From Cryptomeria japonica (lineage: Eukaryota > Streptophyta > Pinopsida > Cupressales > Cupressaceae), in assembly GCF_030272615.1 (NCBI RefSeq), contig NC_081409.1:532932291-532996290 (forward strand): a stretch of 64,000 bases of DNA, given 5' to 3'. Below, one piece after another: positions 1 to 10,878 of this stretch. A program made the translations under genes and the position numbers. Below the pieces are notes generated by a model. That model had not been told where the DNA came from. It worked only from the letters and a program-made list of their open reading frames with translations, and did not search any database. Each line of letters starts with the position of its first letter. The stretch's first letter is position 1.

Positions 1-1745
1 AAATATTGACAGCATGATAATAGGGCAAAATTTATTTTATTTACTTTAAACAATCTGTTTATTTTTTATTTTTTTCTAAAATCACTTAAAGCAGATTTTT
101 AAAACAAGCAGATTTAAATAAAGCATTTCTTTTTCTATTGACAATCTATTTGCTAACTTTAGAGATGGATTATTAATTCTAGATTTATTTACTGCAAATA
201 AATAAAGTGACAAAATTTAATAAATTTTAACAGGAACTATATTAGACTAGAAATCATTTAAATTTACCTTAGAGATAGACATGTTAAATCTATTAAACCA
301 TGATATGTATTTGGAAATAAATAATTAGGACTAAATGCTTAATATTTTCTTACTAACATGCAAGTTTATTACTTTACTCATTTCCATTATTTTACTATGC
401 ATAAGGAGATAAAATGAACTTTTATTTTCAAAATAACATGTATACAACAAATATTATTTCAATAACTATAGGAACTTAATCCAAAAATAAACATTTCATT
501 TTTGCAATAATAGCTTAATAAAAATAATGCATTTCTTTAAAGCATATTTAAAATACAATATAGTCAACATTACTATGGGTGGGTTACCCATCTAGTCTCT
601 CATTTCTATTAAATGGGGACTTTAAACAAATGAATACATTTCTTTTTCAAATAAATAAAAGATATAGCTTTCCTTTTTCATTGCTGCAACTAAAACATAA
701 TATCCCATTCCCAAATCTTTTTCTGCAAATCAAGTAAAACCAGCAACTTCCAAGCTTGTCTTTTTCTTTTCTTTCCAAGCAACCTACAAATAAATCATAA
801 GGTTTTCACCATGGAGTGCTCACCTCCTAGCCTAGGCTTACTAGAAGTCACCCCCGAGCTTGGAGAACCACGCCCTAGACAGGTTACACACATGCAAACA
901 CAACAAGCAAGGGAAAAACATACAACAAACACTTTCCCAACCAAGGCTACACTTCATCACAAAATGTGATGTTTTTACATGGGTGGTAGTGGACCAAATA
1001 CCCTGAGGAGACTGCAAGAATGGTAGATCACAAAGCCACCTCATGGAAAATAAAGATATATCATAAGTTCATTAACCCCACATCCTTATGCCCCCCAAGA
1101 CATTCATGCAATACTTTCTCCCCTTATGACCCCCAAATACATAAACCGGGCCATGCAACAAGGGTCACATATACAACCCTTGAGTTCACTCTCATAATGA
1201 GAGCCTCTCACTCGAGGGTTGTCAAACTTCTACCACCCACAAGACCATCCTACTCTCCCAAGAGTAGAAGGCCTTGGTTACTCCCAAATCACAAGAAAAT
1301 GCATAAAAGAAGTAACAGATAGGTCACATAATAATTTTCACAAAGGAAAATACAAGAAACAACTTTTACATACAAGCAATCTTTCCAACATAAACATGCA
1401 ACATAAAAAGAAACAAAAGGAGAAGATGAACCGACCTTCAATCTACCCAAAGGTTTGCTAGAACTAGTTTGAGGATGAGCAGCCCAATTCCACAATTCTT
1501 CCTCCCACACTTAGCCAAAATTCTATCCCAAAACCTATTCTTTTCAAAATTGCATGATCTCCAAGAATGGAGAGTGGGTGATTACCCACAAAATCTCTAA
1601 TCCTTGCCTAAAAATACCTCAGTGAGAGTTCTCATAGGTTACTAAAACTGAAAAAGGAAAAAGTAAGAGAAAGTGGAAAAAGGATCTGACATCAAAAAGG
1701 AAGGTTATCTAACCTAGATGGCACCTTCTAATTTTGAATTTTTGC
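1..1745. other. AT-rich sequence without recognisable gene
   Basis: This stretch is AT-rich with short open frames on both strands, the longest about 100 codons. None has a family motif I recognise. It lies downstream of the decayed minus-strand frame at 1746-3049 and may be the 3' part of the same old element. No LTR boundary, PBS or tandem array is visible. Confidence 0.5.
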
Positions 1746-3049
1746 TCATCTTAGAATATATCCTCTAGGGTCATAATTGACTCTAGCAGTATATTTGAAC
1801 AAATTGTATTCTTCAATTAATTTCCTATCAATGGATTCATAGGCATTTGTTGATACAATGGTAAAGTCCCCAAAACTAAGAGTCTCGAGTAGGAAAGTTT
1901 GCTTATGCATATCTCCAAAATGTTTAGCATTTGACAAACTTAACTATCTTACAATCTACAGAGAAGTAATTCTGTCTAGTACAAATGTTGGGAACACATA
2001 TGGGGTTCCTTCAAAACTGTAAATTTTAAAGCAAGTAAAATCCTTATGAACAAACCAATCACCTTAGTTGTGATTGACAATACCTCTCTCATCAAAAGTA
2101 GCAGGTCTCAGAAATCTTTTAATCTCATTGGAAATAGATCCTTCACATAGGACACCATAAATTTGGTATAATGGATTTACTATTAGCTCTTCAAACTTAA
2201 TGTAGTTTGACCTCACATATTGTGAGTCCCATATTGATGTCCATATTTTCACTGGTTGTTCTTTACCCGCTCTATCCACTGTGTTAAATTTTAAACTCAT
2301 TGGCCACATACCCCAAAATATTTCATAAAATTAAATTAAATGCATCAACAATGAGTAAAACTTAAAAGAGGTCTCCCTATTATCCCTGAGGTTCAAGAAA
2401 CCCTCATGAAAATTTTATGCAAGATAAGTAGCATAATCAAAGGGTCTCGGCTCATACATTTGTATATTTGCTGCCAACACCAGTGGCCCAATACTAGCCA
2501 CATCAAGGACCTTTATACCTCCAACCTATCCGCATGACATATAGGTATACTATAAGTATTGTCTAAACATATCCATATTAAATGGGGGCCCATCCTCTTC
2601 GGTCAGAATACCCTTCTCAACCTTGTGGAAGGCTAAGTTCCACCCTTTGTAAGTAGTATCCATTTTAACAAGTTGCTCTTCTAGTTCTTCAAATGACAAG
2701 GGCACATCAAGGTTAGGGTCTAATCTAAAAACTTCATCTATAGTGCCATGACAAAATCTAATAAACAACTCACTATTTGGAAACTCAATGCATCTCTTCA
2801 CAAAATTATAATTTCTGATTAGGACTTCCATCAATTTGATATTTATGAAAACATTTAGAACAACAAGTTTATCTAAGTTGGTTATCCATGGTTTATAGAT
2901 TGGTACTTCTCTGTCTTTTCTTAGAAAATGAAATAGGAAAAGTTCATAACCCCTCACCTTTGTCCATACATATCCAACCCCTGTAAACCTATCTTCAAAT
3001 TGATCTTTTCTAGGCAAATGTTGTTTTGACCTTGATTTTGGACCTGGAG
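1746..3049 (-). pseudogene. Unidentified decayed ORF, 3' part (interrupted by element D)
   Basis: A minus-strand reading frame runs from the edge of element D leftwards. The best-preserved block is 3017-2550, about 155 codons, mixed hydrophobic and charged, ending in FNMDMFRQYL and a stop. Further open blocks at 2309-2064 and 1937-1746 look like later pieces of the same gene after nonsense and frameshift changes. The frame also extends to the right of 3017 without a stop as far as the insertion point, so the ATG lies on the other side of element D (see 31155-31322). I do not recognise the family. A retroelement accessory ORF or a decayed host gene are both possible. No transmembrane segment or catalytic motif stands out. 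Confidence 0.45.
3045..3049. repeat. Target site duplication of element D, left copy
   Basis: TGGAG directly precedes the TGTAGTACC terminus of the first LTR. The partner at the far end is TGAAG, with one mismatch. Confidence 0.6.
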
Positions 3050-4250
3050 TGTAGTACCCCTGCCCTAATCAATTTCTAATCTTGGTTAGTTTATCTTAAT
3101 ACAATGATTATAGTCAGATGTTTGATTTAATGCATAGCTGTTGATGTGGTTTTCACACTAGTTGTATGCAAGTTGTTTAGTGTTCCTATTTCATGGTATT
3201 AATATCGGGCTAATGCTTTCATTAAGTTTATATATGTATGCATGTATGACTCTTGGTTGCAGGAGATTTCAAGTACAACGCCGCATGAGTGCGAGGTTTG
3301 TCTTCACCTGGAATTGCAGGTTTGAGTGTACCTCTTTTATCCTTAGAGTTGGATTAGGTGGTCGTAAGACCCTAGTTGACCATAGTCGTGCTCAAGTGAG
3401 CATCGTCAGTCGTCGTTGGTATTCCCTTTTTGTTTGGGTTTGCGAGTCGTCTGTCTGGTTGACTTTCTTGGTTTGCGTGCTTGGTGTGAATGGTTAAATT
3501 GATTAATTAGTCCTTAGTAATTATTTGATTAAATATGTGTTTGTGCATTAAATATTATGGACTAAATTAATCGGGATTTCGTTATGCGATTATCATTGAT
3601 ATTGGATTGCTTGTCTTAAATTGGGAGTAAGTTCAATTAAATGGTTGATTTTGAATATTAAATGCATTTTGTATATGTTGTTGAAAAAGAAAGATTTAAA
3701 TTTCATTGCAATAGAATTAATTTAATCCTTTAGCATTTTCGAAATGGAAAGGTTAAATTGAATTAATTGAGAAAATCATTTTTTAATTTGAAAGGCAAGT
3801 TTAATCTGTTGATATAGTTTAAAAGAATCATTTTTGTGAATTATTTTAAATAAAAAATTTAATTCCAAAAAATGAAATTTTGGTCAACTCTTTCTTATAA
3901 CCTAGACTTTTGGAAAATATGGAGGATGGATTTTTTTGTTGGAAAATATTTTTGGGAAAACATTTTGGATGAAAATTTGGGGGTTTTGGAGGAGGAGAAA
4001 TTTCTTGAGCCTGCAGGTTGGGCTCCTCACTAAATCTTTTCCAGGATTGCTATAAGAGGTAAGATTCTGGTTTATATTTTGGTTCTTTGTTTATCAGAAA
4101 TTGTTTTGGAATTTGAAGAAATCTGTTTGTGGAGATTAAAAATAAATAAAAATCTCAGCTATTGGGGAAAAATGAAACAGTTGTGATTGTAATGCCAATC
4201 CAATCCCTTCTTGTTCTATTTCCATTTCATGTCTGGATTATGGTTGTTCT

Positions 4251-4255
4251 GGTTG
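4251..4255. repeat. Target site duplication of element A, left
   Basis: GGTTG precedes the 5' LTR and is repeated exactly at 12144-12148. D LTR 3 has a single GGTTG at the matching empty site. Confidence 0.93.
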
Positions 4256-4435
4256 TGTAGCATCCTAAAATTGCGACACTTGCAATTTCGACCGCATTTG
4301 GGTCTTCACGATGGCGACGCAACACTGAACCTGAATGGAGACCCCGAAATTTGTTCATGACACCAAAAACTGCATTTTTCCAGTACCCTGGCTTGATCCT
4401 CCTTGCACCCTGCTGTCCCGGGAGGTGTGACCAGA

Positions 4436-4520
4436 GCGCCCAGCGCCCTGGTCCTTCAGGACTAGGGCGCCCAGCACCCTGGTCCCCCAGGACAATGGCG
4501 CCCAGCACCCTGGTCCCTGG
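4436..4520. repeat. U3 minisatellite, 31-bp unit, about 2.7 copies
   Basis: Units start at 4436, 4467 and 4498, each beginning GCGCCCAGC and containing CCCTGGTCC. The array recurs at 11059-11143 in the 3' LTR. Element B has one unit in its 5' LTR and two in its 3' LTR, so copy number varies between LTRs. Confidence 0.85.
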
Positions 4521-4640
4521 CCCTATTTTTGGGCCCGGTCTCCTATGGGACTTCGGGTCTTTTTTTTTGCAATTTGGAAAATAACATTTCCTGGTCGGCC
4601 TAAGGTCGGGAAAATCAGTCTATCAACCCTAATTGACAAC

Positions 4641-4647
4641 TATATAA
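4641..4647 (+). promoter_or_regulatory. Predicted LTR TATA box (element A, 5' LTR)
   Basis: TATATAA followed by ACTACA is conserved at the matching place in all four A/B LTRs (11264, 53942, 60490). It is the only strong TATA-like site in the LTR. It would put the transcript start near 4670, leaving the hairpin motifs downstream inside the RNA. Confidence 0.6.
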
Positions 4648-5123
4648 ACTACATTTCCTCTCCCATTTTGAGGAGGAAGGACATATGTATACAAGACGTG
4701 GAAACTCTATTCAAACATTCAAGCATTCAAGCATTCAAGCATTCCTTCAAGCAATTGATCATTCTAAGTCTCCATTCAAGGCTAGGTGTTGCATTCAAGA
4801 CAAGGATTCAACCATTGAAGAGGAGATCACATACTACAACATACAACATACAACATACAACAACATCTATACCTTCGCATATAAGGATACAAACATCCTT
4901 ACAACAAGGTATTAGTACTTGTTTTACATTACATTTACAACATTTCTCATTTCTTGGTTAACTCCAAAACCGGGGTTTGACCTAAGGGCAAACCCCTAAT
5001 CCCTAACCCCCCAATCGTCTTCGCTTTTCTGTGTGTAGGTTGTAGGTACGCGGCTGAAATTGAAGATCTGGAATCCTTGTGCAGAGACGAACAGATCCCC
5101 CTTCGTTTCGCGGATTTTTCGGA

Positions 5124-5153
5124 GGACCGTGTGCACGCCGGGCGCCATCGTCC
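5124..5153 (+). other. Leader hairpin motif, copy 1 (in 5' LTR of A)
   Basis: GGACCGTG and CATCGTCC form a 5' and 3' arm around a GC-rich loop. One mismatch and one G-U pair interrupt the stem. The palindromic hexamer GTGCAC overlaps the end of the first arm and the loop. Confidence 0.45.
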
Positions 5154-5922
5154 CGTCAACTTTTGCTCAAATTTGTAGGACAACGCCGTTTCGACATTTT
5201 ACTGCTAATTCCAAGTCCGCAGCTTCATATCATATCCCTAACTCAGTTTATAAGCGAATCTTTCTCACTTTCTATGCATTCCTAGTTCAATCTTTCTATC
5301 TACATTCTTTACAAAAGAGGGTATCCTTGCTATCACAACCCTTGAAACTCATATAGAATCCAATCTTGCATTGCGTGGGATTGGATCTTGTGGGTATCAA
5401 CCCCTCTTTTGAATGTAAAGTCCTTGCTAAGTGAAAACCATCAACCCTAGTGACTCTCCCTTCTCTCTCCTAGGAGTTGGGGAGGGGAGAACGACTAGGG
5501 TTCAATTTTTCCGCTTTACATTTTGGTGAACCCGACATGAACATCCTTTCTGAGTATTCATAGTTAGATCTGAAAATTGGATTCCTTGATTACATTTCCA
5601 TGTTTGATCTTTTGCAAAATTTTAGAGGTTAATTGCATAAAAACCCTAAATTTTCTTTTTAAGTAATTAAACTTGTGAAATGTTTAATTGTTAATGCTTG
5701 TTTCAGATCTGCCCTTCTATTACAAATTATCAATTCATATTTGTGCGTTAATTTTGAAATTTAAGTGGTTAAGTGTCAAAACCCTAATTTTTGAAACCCT
5801 CTTGGTTCAACCTTTGTCCGACAATTTCACTGATCAAAACACCTCCAAATCGGCTGTAACTTTGGATTCCACAATAAAATCACAATATCTTTCATCCTTG
5901 AAAATTTGGAAAAAATTTGCGA

Positions 5923-5952
5923 GGACCGTGTGCACCCCGAGCGCCATCGTCC
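5923..5952 (+). other. Leader hairpin motif, copy 2 (element A)
   Basis: Arms GGACCGTG and CATCGTCC with GTGCAC at the loop edge, preceded by TTTGCGA and followed by CCGACATTTTTTCC. Same layout as copies 1 and 3. Confidence 0.45.
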
Positions 5953-6545
5953 CCGACATTTTTTCCAAAATTTCGGGAGCTAGATCTTACTGTATTTTTC
6001 TGCTAAAATCCAGAATTTTGGCTGATTTTATCAACTTTAACACTTTCAAAATTATAGTCAAAGTTGGTCTAGCGATTGCTTGGATTGAGGCTTCTAATCA
6101 TTCAAAAATTGTTGAAATTGAAATTTGTGTCAAAATTGTGTTTCTTACAGTCCTAAATCTGAAAAGTGTGTTATCATTCATTCGAAATTTCAGTGATTTA
6201 TTCAAATTTTTGCAATTTGTGACTTTTGAAATTAAGTGCTTAATTACAACAACTTTGATTTCCGCTTTCAAAATTGAATTTTGCATGAAATTGAGTCAAC
6301 TTTCAAATTTCAAAACTTGCATTGCTTTTGGTATTCCCTCTAAAATCATAAAATTCAAAATTTCAGTTTCCCTCTCTTTTTCAAAATTCAAATTTTGCAT
6401 TTTTTCGACAATCTTGGTAGGGTTCAATTTTGAGATTGCAACTTTAATTTGGCCTATCTACAAATCATAAAATCACTCAATTTTTTCAAGTTAGCTGTAA
6501 ATTCATCATAACTTTCATCCTTGCAAATTTCGAAAAAAATTGCGA

Positions 6546-6575
6546 GGACCGTGTGCACCCTGAGCGCCACGGTCC
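6546..6575 (+). other. Leader hairpin motif, copy 3 (element A)
   Basis: GGACCGTG (6546-6553) pairs perfectly with CACGGTCC (6568-6575) across a 14-nt loop. The matching site in element B (55804-55834) also keeps both 8-nt arms. Confidence 0.55.
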
Positions 6576-6703
6576 CAGACATTTTTTTCGAAATTTCAGG
6601 AAATTGTCCTGATTGTATTTAACAGCTTAAATCTAGAAGGTTGGCCAGTTTTACTGAAATTTGCTACCTCTAAAATTCAAAATCTTCTCTCTCTCTTTAG
6701 TGC

Positions 6704-9700
6704 ATGAGTTTTACAACAATAAGCCCTACTTACACTATTCCCGTTAGACGAAGCCTTATAATTAAGTCCTTCCAAGGTTTAATTATCGAGGAGATGGAAC
6801 CTAATTTGAATGGTCTTTTTAACGAGGACATGGGTAATTCTTCTAATCCTCTTAATGATGAAGAAGCTCTCCATGAGGTTTCTATAGAACAACTTTCAAA
6901 ATTGGATAACCAATTTGATGATTTTTGACAGTGGATGTCTCAAGAATACCCTGATAGTCAAGCTCTTCCTTTAATTGAGGGTCTAAAATGTATGCTTCAA
7001 AGTGATAAGAATGGAATTGATATTTTGCGTGGTATTGCACACATTGTGGATTCGAATGTGATGCCTATGAAGAGTTGTGCTGAAACTTTGGGTTATACAC
7101 AACCTCCTACTCAAGTCAATCATTCTATTCCTTTGACGACTCCTATTGCTAGTATACCTACTTTTACATCAAACATAATGACTACTTCAATACAAGACAT
7201 TCCTCCTATGATCACTAGTCATGGGGGCAATCCTTCCTCTTCAATCAATCCAACTTCTTCATTCATTCCTTCAATGAGTGTCCCTATTACATCTCCACAA
7301 ATGAACATGACGCAAGGGGGCAATTCATTTAACCATTCCATTCCTCCTTGTAGTGTTCCTCCTATCCAATCATCTCCTATGACTAACTATCATAGTGTCC
7401 CACCACCTTACTCTCTACCTTCTTTCAATAACATAACACCTCCATCACAATCTAACACGTCTAATATGAACTCTTCGACTGAAGCAACCATTAACAATCT
7501 TGCACAAACTGTCTCTTCTTTACAGCAACAAATTGCCTCTATGAATCAATCTAAGTTTAGTGTGCCCACATTTGATGTTGCGAGCCCATTTTCTCTTGAT
7601 ATTGTTCGAGCTATTCCCCCTAAACATGTTGAAATTCCACATTTGGAGCTTTATAATGGTAAGGGTGATCCTCTAACACATGTTAAGACCTTTCAAACAA
7701 TATGTATTGATTTTGCTTATGACCAAAGGTTGCTTGCAAAACTGTTTACTAGAACATTAAGAGACAAAGCCCTACAATGGTATTGCTTGTTGCCTTCCTA
7801 TTCTATTACTTCTTTCGAACAACTTGCAAATGCTTTCATTCAACAATTTCAAAACAATATAAGTCCTAAAGTTACTTTGATTGATTTAATGCATTGTAAA
7901 CAAGGTGTTAAAGAAAAAGTGACTGATTTCATTGGTAGATATAAGCATTTGTATGCTCAGATTTCTTTTCCAGTACCTGACAATGATATTCAAAGAATCT
8001 TTATTTCTAATTTACAAAAAGACATTAGAGAAAAACTCCTGTTTTCTGAGTTTACTTCTTTCCAACAGTTGTGCGCAACTCTTCACAATTATCAACTGAC
8101 TGTGAGTCAAATGGAACAATCACATCCTATGGCTCCGAGTGATAAGGGTGATAGTAGTCAACAACCATTTGGGAAGTTTAAACCGAATAGAGAGTCCATT
8201 AAATTCAATGAAAACATCATCAACAACAATGTGAATGCAGCATCAGGTGTGTCTCCTATTTCTAAGTTTTTCAAGAGAGAAAGAAAGTTTACTCCTTTGA
8301 ATGAATCATTGCATAGTATTATGAATAAGTTATTGGAACAAAATGTGCTTACTCTTCCTCCTATAAGGCAAATAGATCCTGCAAAGATTAATTCACCCTA
8401 TTTTGATAACAAATCTTTTTGTCAATTTCATCGTCATCCTGGGCATGATACTGAAAAATGTTTTGCTTTAAAGGGTAAAATTCAAGATTTGATTGATAAT
8501 AATACTATCTCTATTTCTAGTGTGAATAATAAAGGCAACACATCTGTAGCTCCTCCTAACCAAAATCTTCAGATTTTTACTGATCCATTACCTTCTCATA
8601 CCTCTAATGCGATTGATACTACTGATTCCTCTATCTCACCTGATGATCTTGTGTCTATGAATCCGAATGTGATTAACTTTGTGGAGCAGCAGAAAATCCC
8701 TAAAGAACCTTCCATCACATTTGATTCCAGTGAAACTATCAGGGCACTTGATGGTCCTTTATATATAGTTGCAAAAGTCAAAAATACACCTTTCCGTGGA
8801 GTGCTTATTGATCCTTCTTGCATGGTTAATGTCATTACTGAAGAATTTGTTTTTACTTTGCAATTGAATCAAGTGATCTATGATGAAACAAATGTGGTTG
8901 TGAAACTATTTGATGCATTTTCTTCTCCTGCAATTAGTTCTATTACATTACCTATCGAGGTCCATAACAAATCCCTTGATGTGGACTTTGCTATTATTCC
9001 ATCATCTCAACAATTTCGTGTGAAGCTAGGCTATCCTTGGCTATCTTCCATGAAAGCTATTGCTTCTCCTATTCACAAGTGTTTGAAATTTCCCCATAAT
9101 GGTGAAGTTGTTACTATCAATCATAGTCTCTTTAAACCAGCTGAAAGAATTTCTAGCGTTCCTATTGATTACTTTTGGCCTAAACAATTCCAATCTCTTC
9201 CTCCGCGAAGTGATCATCTTTTCAAATCTTATCAAAAGTGGAAAACAGATATGATCCTATCTCTAAGTGAACCTAGAACACCCAAACTTGATATTCCTAT
9301 CGTTCTTGAGAAGGAAGTTCTTCCTTTGAAAGATAAAACTAATGTCTTTCCTCAAGAAGATTCCCAACCCATCCCTATGGATGTGACTATGTCTATGTCT
9401 GATAAACTTCCTAAAAGTAGACCTATACCTCCTCATCATGATGGACTTGGTCTCCTTCCTAAACCAAATATTCCTCCCTTATATGGAGCAGTTCCTCCTC
9501 CTTCCTCTTATGGAGAGAAGAGACTTTCCTCTTCTCCTATTGTTCAACCTAAGAGACCACAACCTAAACACCCAAGTGATAAGGATGAGAACATTCCTCC
9601 TCCTCAATCTTCGCAACATCCTACTAAGACTAGACGAAATCATTCTGCACGTGAACGCCGACGAAAGCGTCGTCTTAGAGCTCAGGCAGCTACTTCTCAA

Positions 9701-10129
9701 ACTTTGCAATCCCCAAAAACACCTTCAGCTAGTATTATTCCATTTTCTCCTCAGCCGACGATTGAGCCGAAATCTCCTAAACATAAGATGTATGATGGTC
9801 TTGATCCTGTGCGAGTTAAAGATCCTCTTTTCATAAATCTTGATGATGATATAGATGAAAATGTTATTCATGATGAAAATGTTACTTCTTTTCATTCTGA
9901 TAGTGAATATGAACTTGTTGATGTTGATAACCATTTATCTAATGAATTTTCTAAAGCACTTATCCTAGCTCCTATACAAGAACACCGTGGCTTGGGATAT
10001 GAACATAGCCCTTGTTTGGATCTTGTGATAGCTCCATCTGCTATGTTAGATGTTCCTCCTCTAGCGTGTTCCCTACCTTCCCAAAACATTGATTAGCAAG
10101 ATCGGGGGGTAGATGACGTGCTAGACTAG
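6704..10129 (+). pseudogene. Element A Gag-protease-like polyprotein, two nonsense changes
   Basis: The frame starts with ATG at 6704 (MSFTTISPTYTIP). It meets TGA at 6926-6928, where element B has CGA, stays open to TAG at 10094-10096, where B has CAG, and would end at 10129. The full length is about 1140 codons. Order of domains: a Ser/Pro/Asn-rich N-terminal region; a Retrotrans_gag-like domain at about residues 310-430 (starting LYNGKGDPLTH, with LRDKALQWY); a zinc-knuckle-like CQFHRHPGHDTEKC at about 573-586; an aspartic-protease-like domain at about 685-805 with IDPSCMVNVI; a Pro-rich stretch; a basic patch at about 975-994 that could be a nuclear localisation signal; and an acidic tail. 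RT, RNase H and integrase are absent. The protease active site reads D-P-S instead of the usual D-G/S-G, so catalysis is doubtful. Confidence 0.82.
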
Positions 10130-10878
10130 TTTCATTAGCATAGCAGATTCTCTCCTCCTCTATTTCTTTTGTTACTTCTTCTATATGTTATTCTCATTCT
10201 TCTATTTGTTTTCCTTAGTGTTGTCTACTTGAGGACGATGCAAAACATTGAGATCTCTTTTGGTCTCTCTCATGTTGACTCAAAAGACACATGTGTTCCC
10301 TTCTTCTAGGTGACCTTCCTTGATTGGGGAATGAAGAACAATTATGCATACATACATATGATATACATGAATTATCATACAGCATACTGACCCCAAGGAA
10401 AGCGAAGTCACCTTGTGCTTTGTGTTTTGTGTCTATTATCCTTGGGTTTATCTCACCCTTGGGGGCTAAATCCTTGTGATAATGTGCTCCTTTCCTTTCT
10501 CATTCTTATATGTATCACTACCTTAAAGCAATCACCCTCGATGAGGCGTGTGCGATCGCTTTAACGTAGGGGGGCATACATCCCGTTCATATCTTTTCAA
10601 GATACTTGAAAATTTCTTGGCAAATTTAGCCTTTCCTTGAAAATTTTTGATATCTTTCTTGCATGACTCATAGTGAGGGAACCTTACTACTGACAGTCAT
10701 GGTTCTCCCTCGTGATCTTCCCTTTTACTTTGTCAATCAAAGTCGTAAGATCCTTAGTCCACTGGGGGCTTGGTGTATCTTGCCTCCTTGACGTGGTGAA
10801 AGTTTTTCAATGTTGTTTCCTTGTACTTTACCGGAAGTATTGGCGTACGCTTATACTCCCGCTAAAGTGGGGGCTAAA
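10130..10878 (+). other. Element A 3' non-coding region with inverted repeat and PPT
   Basis: About 750 bp without a coding domain. It carries a long imperfect inverted repeat at 10518-10569. The word TGGGGGCTAAAT occurs at about 10460 and again directly before the 3' LTR at about 10868, where it forms the presumed PPT. Confidence 0.7.
10518..10569. repeat. Inverted repeat near the 3' end of element A (imperfect)
   Basis: Two 18-nt arms (10518-10535 and 10552-10569) surround a 16-nt loop. Fifteen of 18 positions pair. The matching structure in element B is perfect, so A appears to have decayed. Confidence 0.7.

Larger units (their letters stand above)
4256..5520 (+). repeat. Element A 5' LTR
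   Basis: This 1265-bp LTR contains a 31-bp U3 minisatellite (4436-4520), a TATA box at 4641-4647, an ATTCAAGCAT short tandem run near 4705-4740, an ACAACAT run near 4837-4862, and one copy of the leader hairpin motif at 5124-5153. It differs from the 3' LTR by scattered substitutions, mainly transitions. Confidence 0.93.
5521..6703 (+). other. Element A PBS and 5' leader
   Basis: The LTR end is followed by TTTTGGTGAACCCGACATG. The TGGTGAACCCGAC part fits a tRNA-primed PBS, but I cannot name the tRNA with confidence. The rest is T-rich leader with two copies of a hairpin motif (5923-5952 and 6546-6575), each preceded by a similar CTTTCATCCTTG context. A frame of about 260 codons is open at 5688-6470, but the matching frame in element B has no conserved ATG and carries compensating indels. 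I treat it as non-coding leader. Confidence 0.65.

Noticed and set aside
3162-3497. 111-codon frame present in all three D LTRs (also 19028-19363 and 26991-27332)
   Set aside because: Conservation is explained by the LTRs being copies of each other. The start codon is not ATG, the third copy has a shifted end, and no domain is visible.
4700-4870. Possible CRISPR-like short repeats (ATTCAAGCAT, ACAACAT)
   Set aside because: Directly adjacent simple repeats with no spacers, inside a plant LTR.
4351-4961. Frames of 77-138 codons in the element A LTR (and similar ones in the other A/B LTRs)
   Set aside because: They lie in U3/R/U5 sequence, cross the minisatellite and ATTCAAGC run, and change reading frame between LTR copies.
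9438-9836. Alternative-frame ORFs inside the Gag-protease gene (9438-9836 and the B equivalent 58714-59097)
   Set aside because: Leu/Arg-rich translations of the Pro-rich region in another frame. Nothing indicates separate expression.
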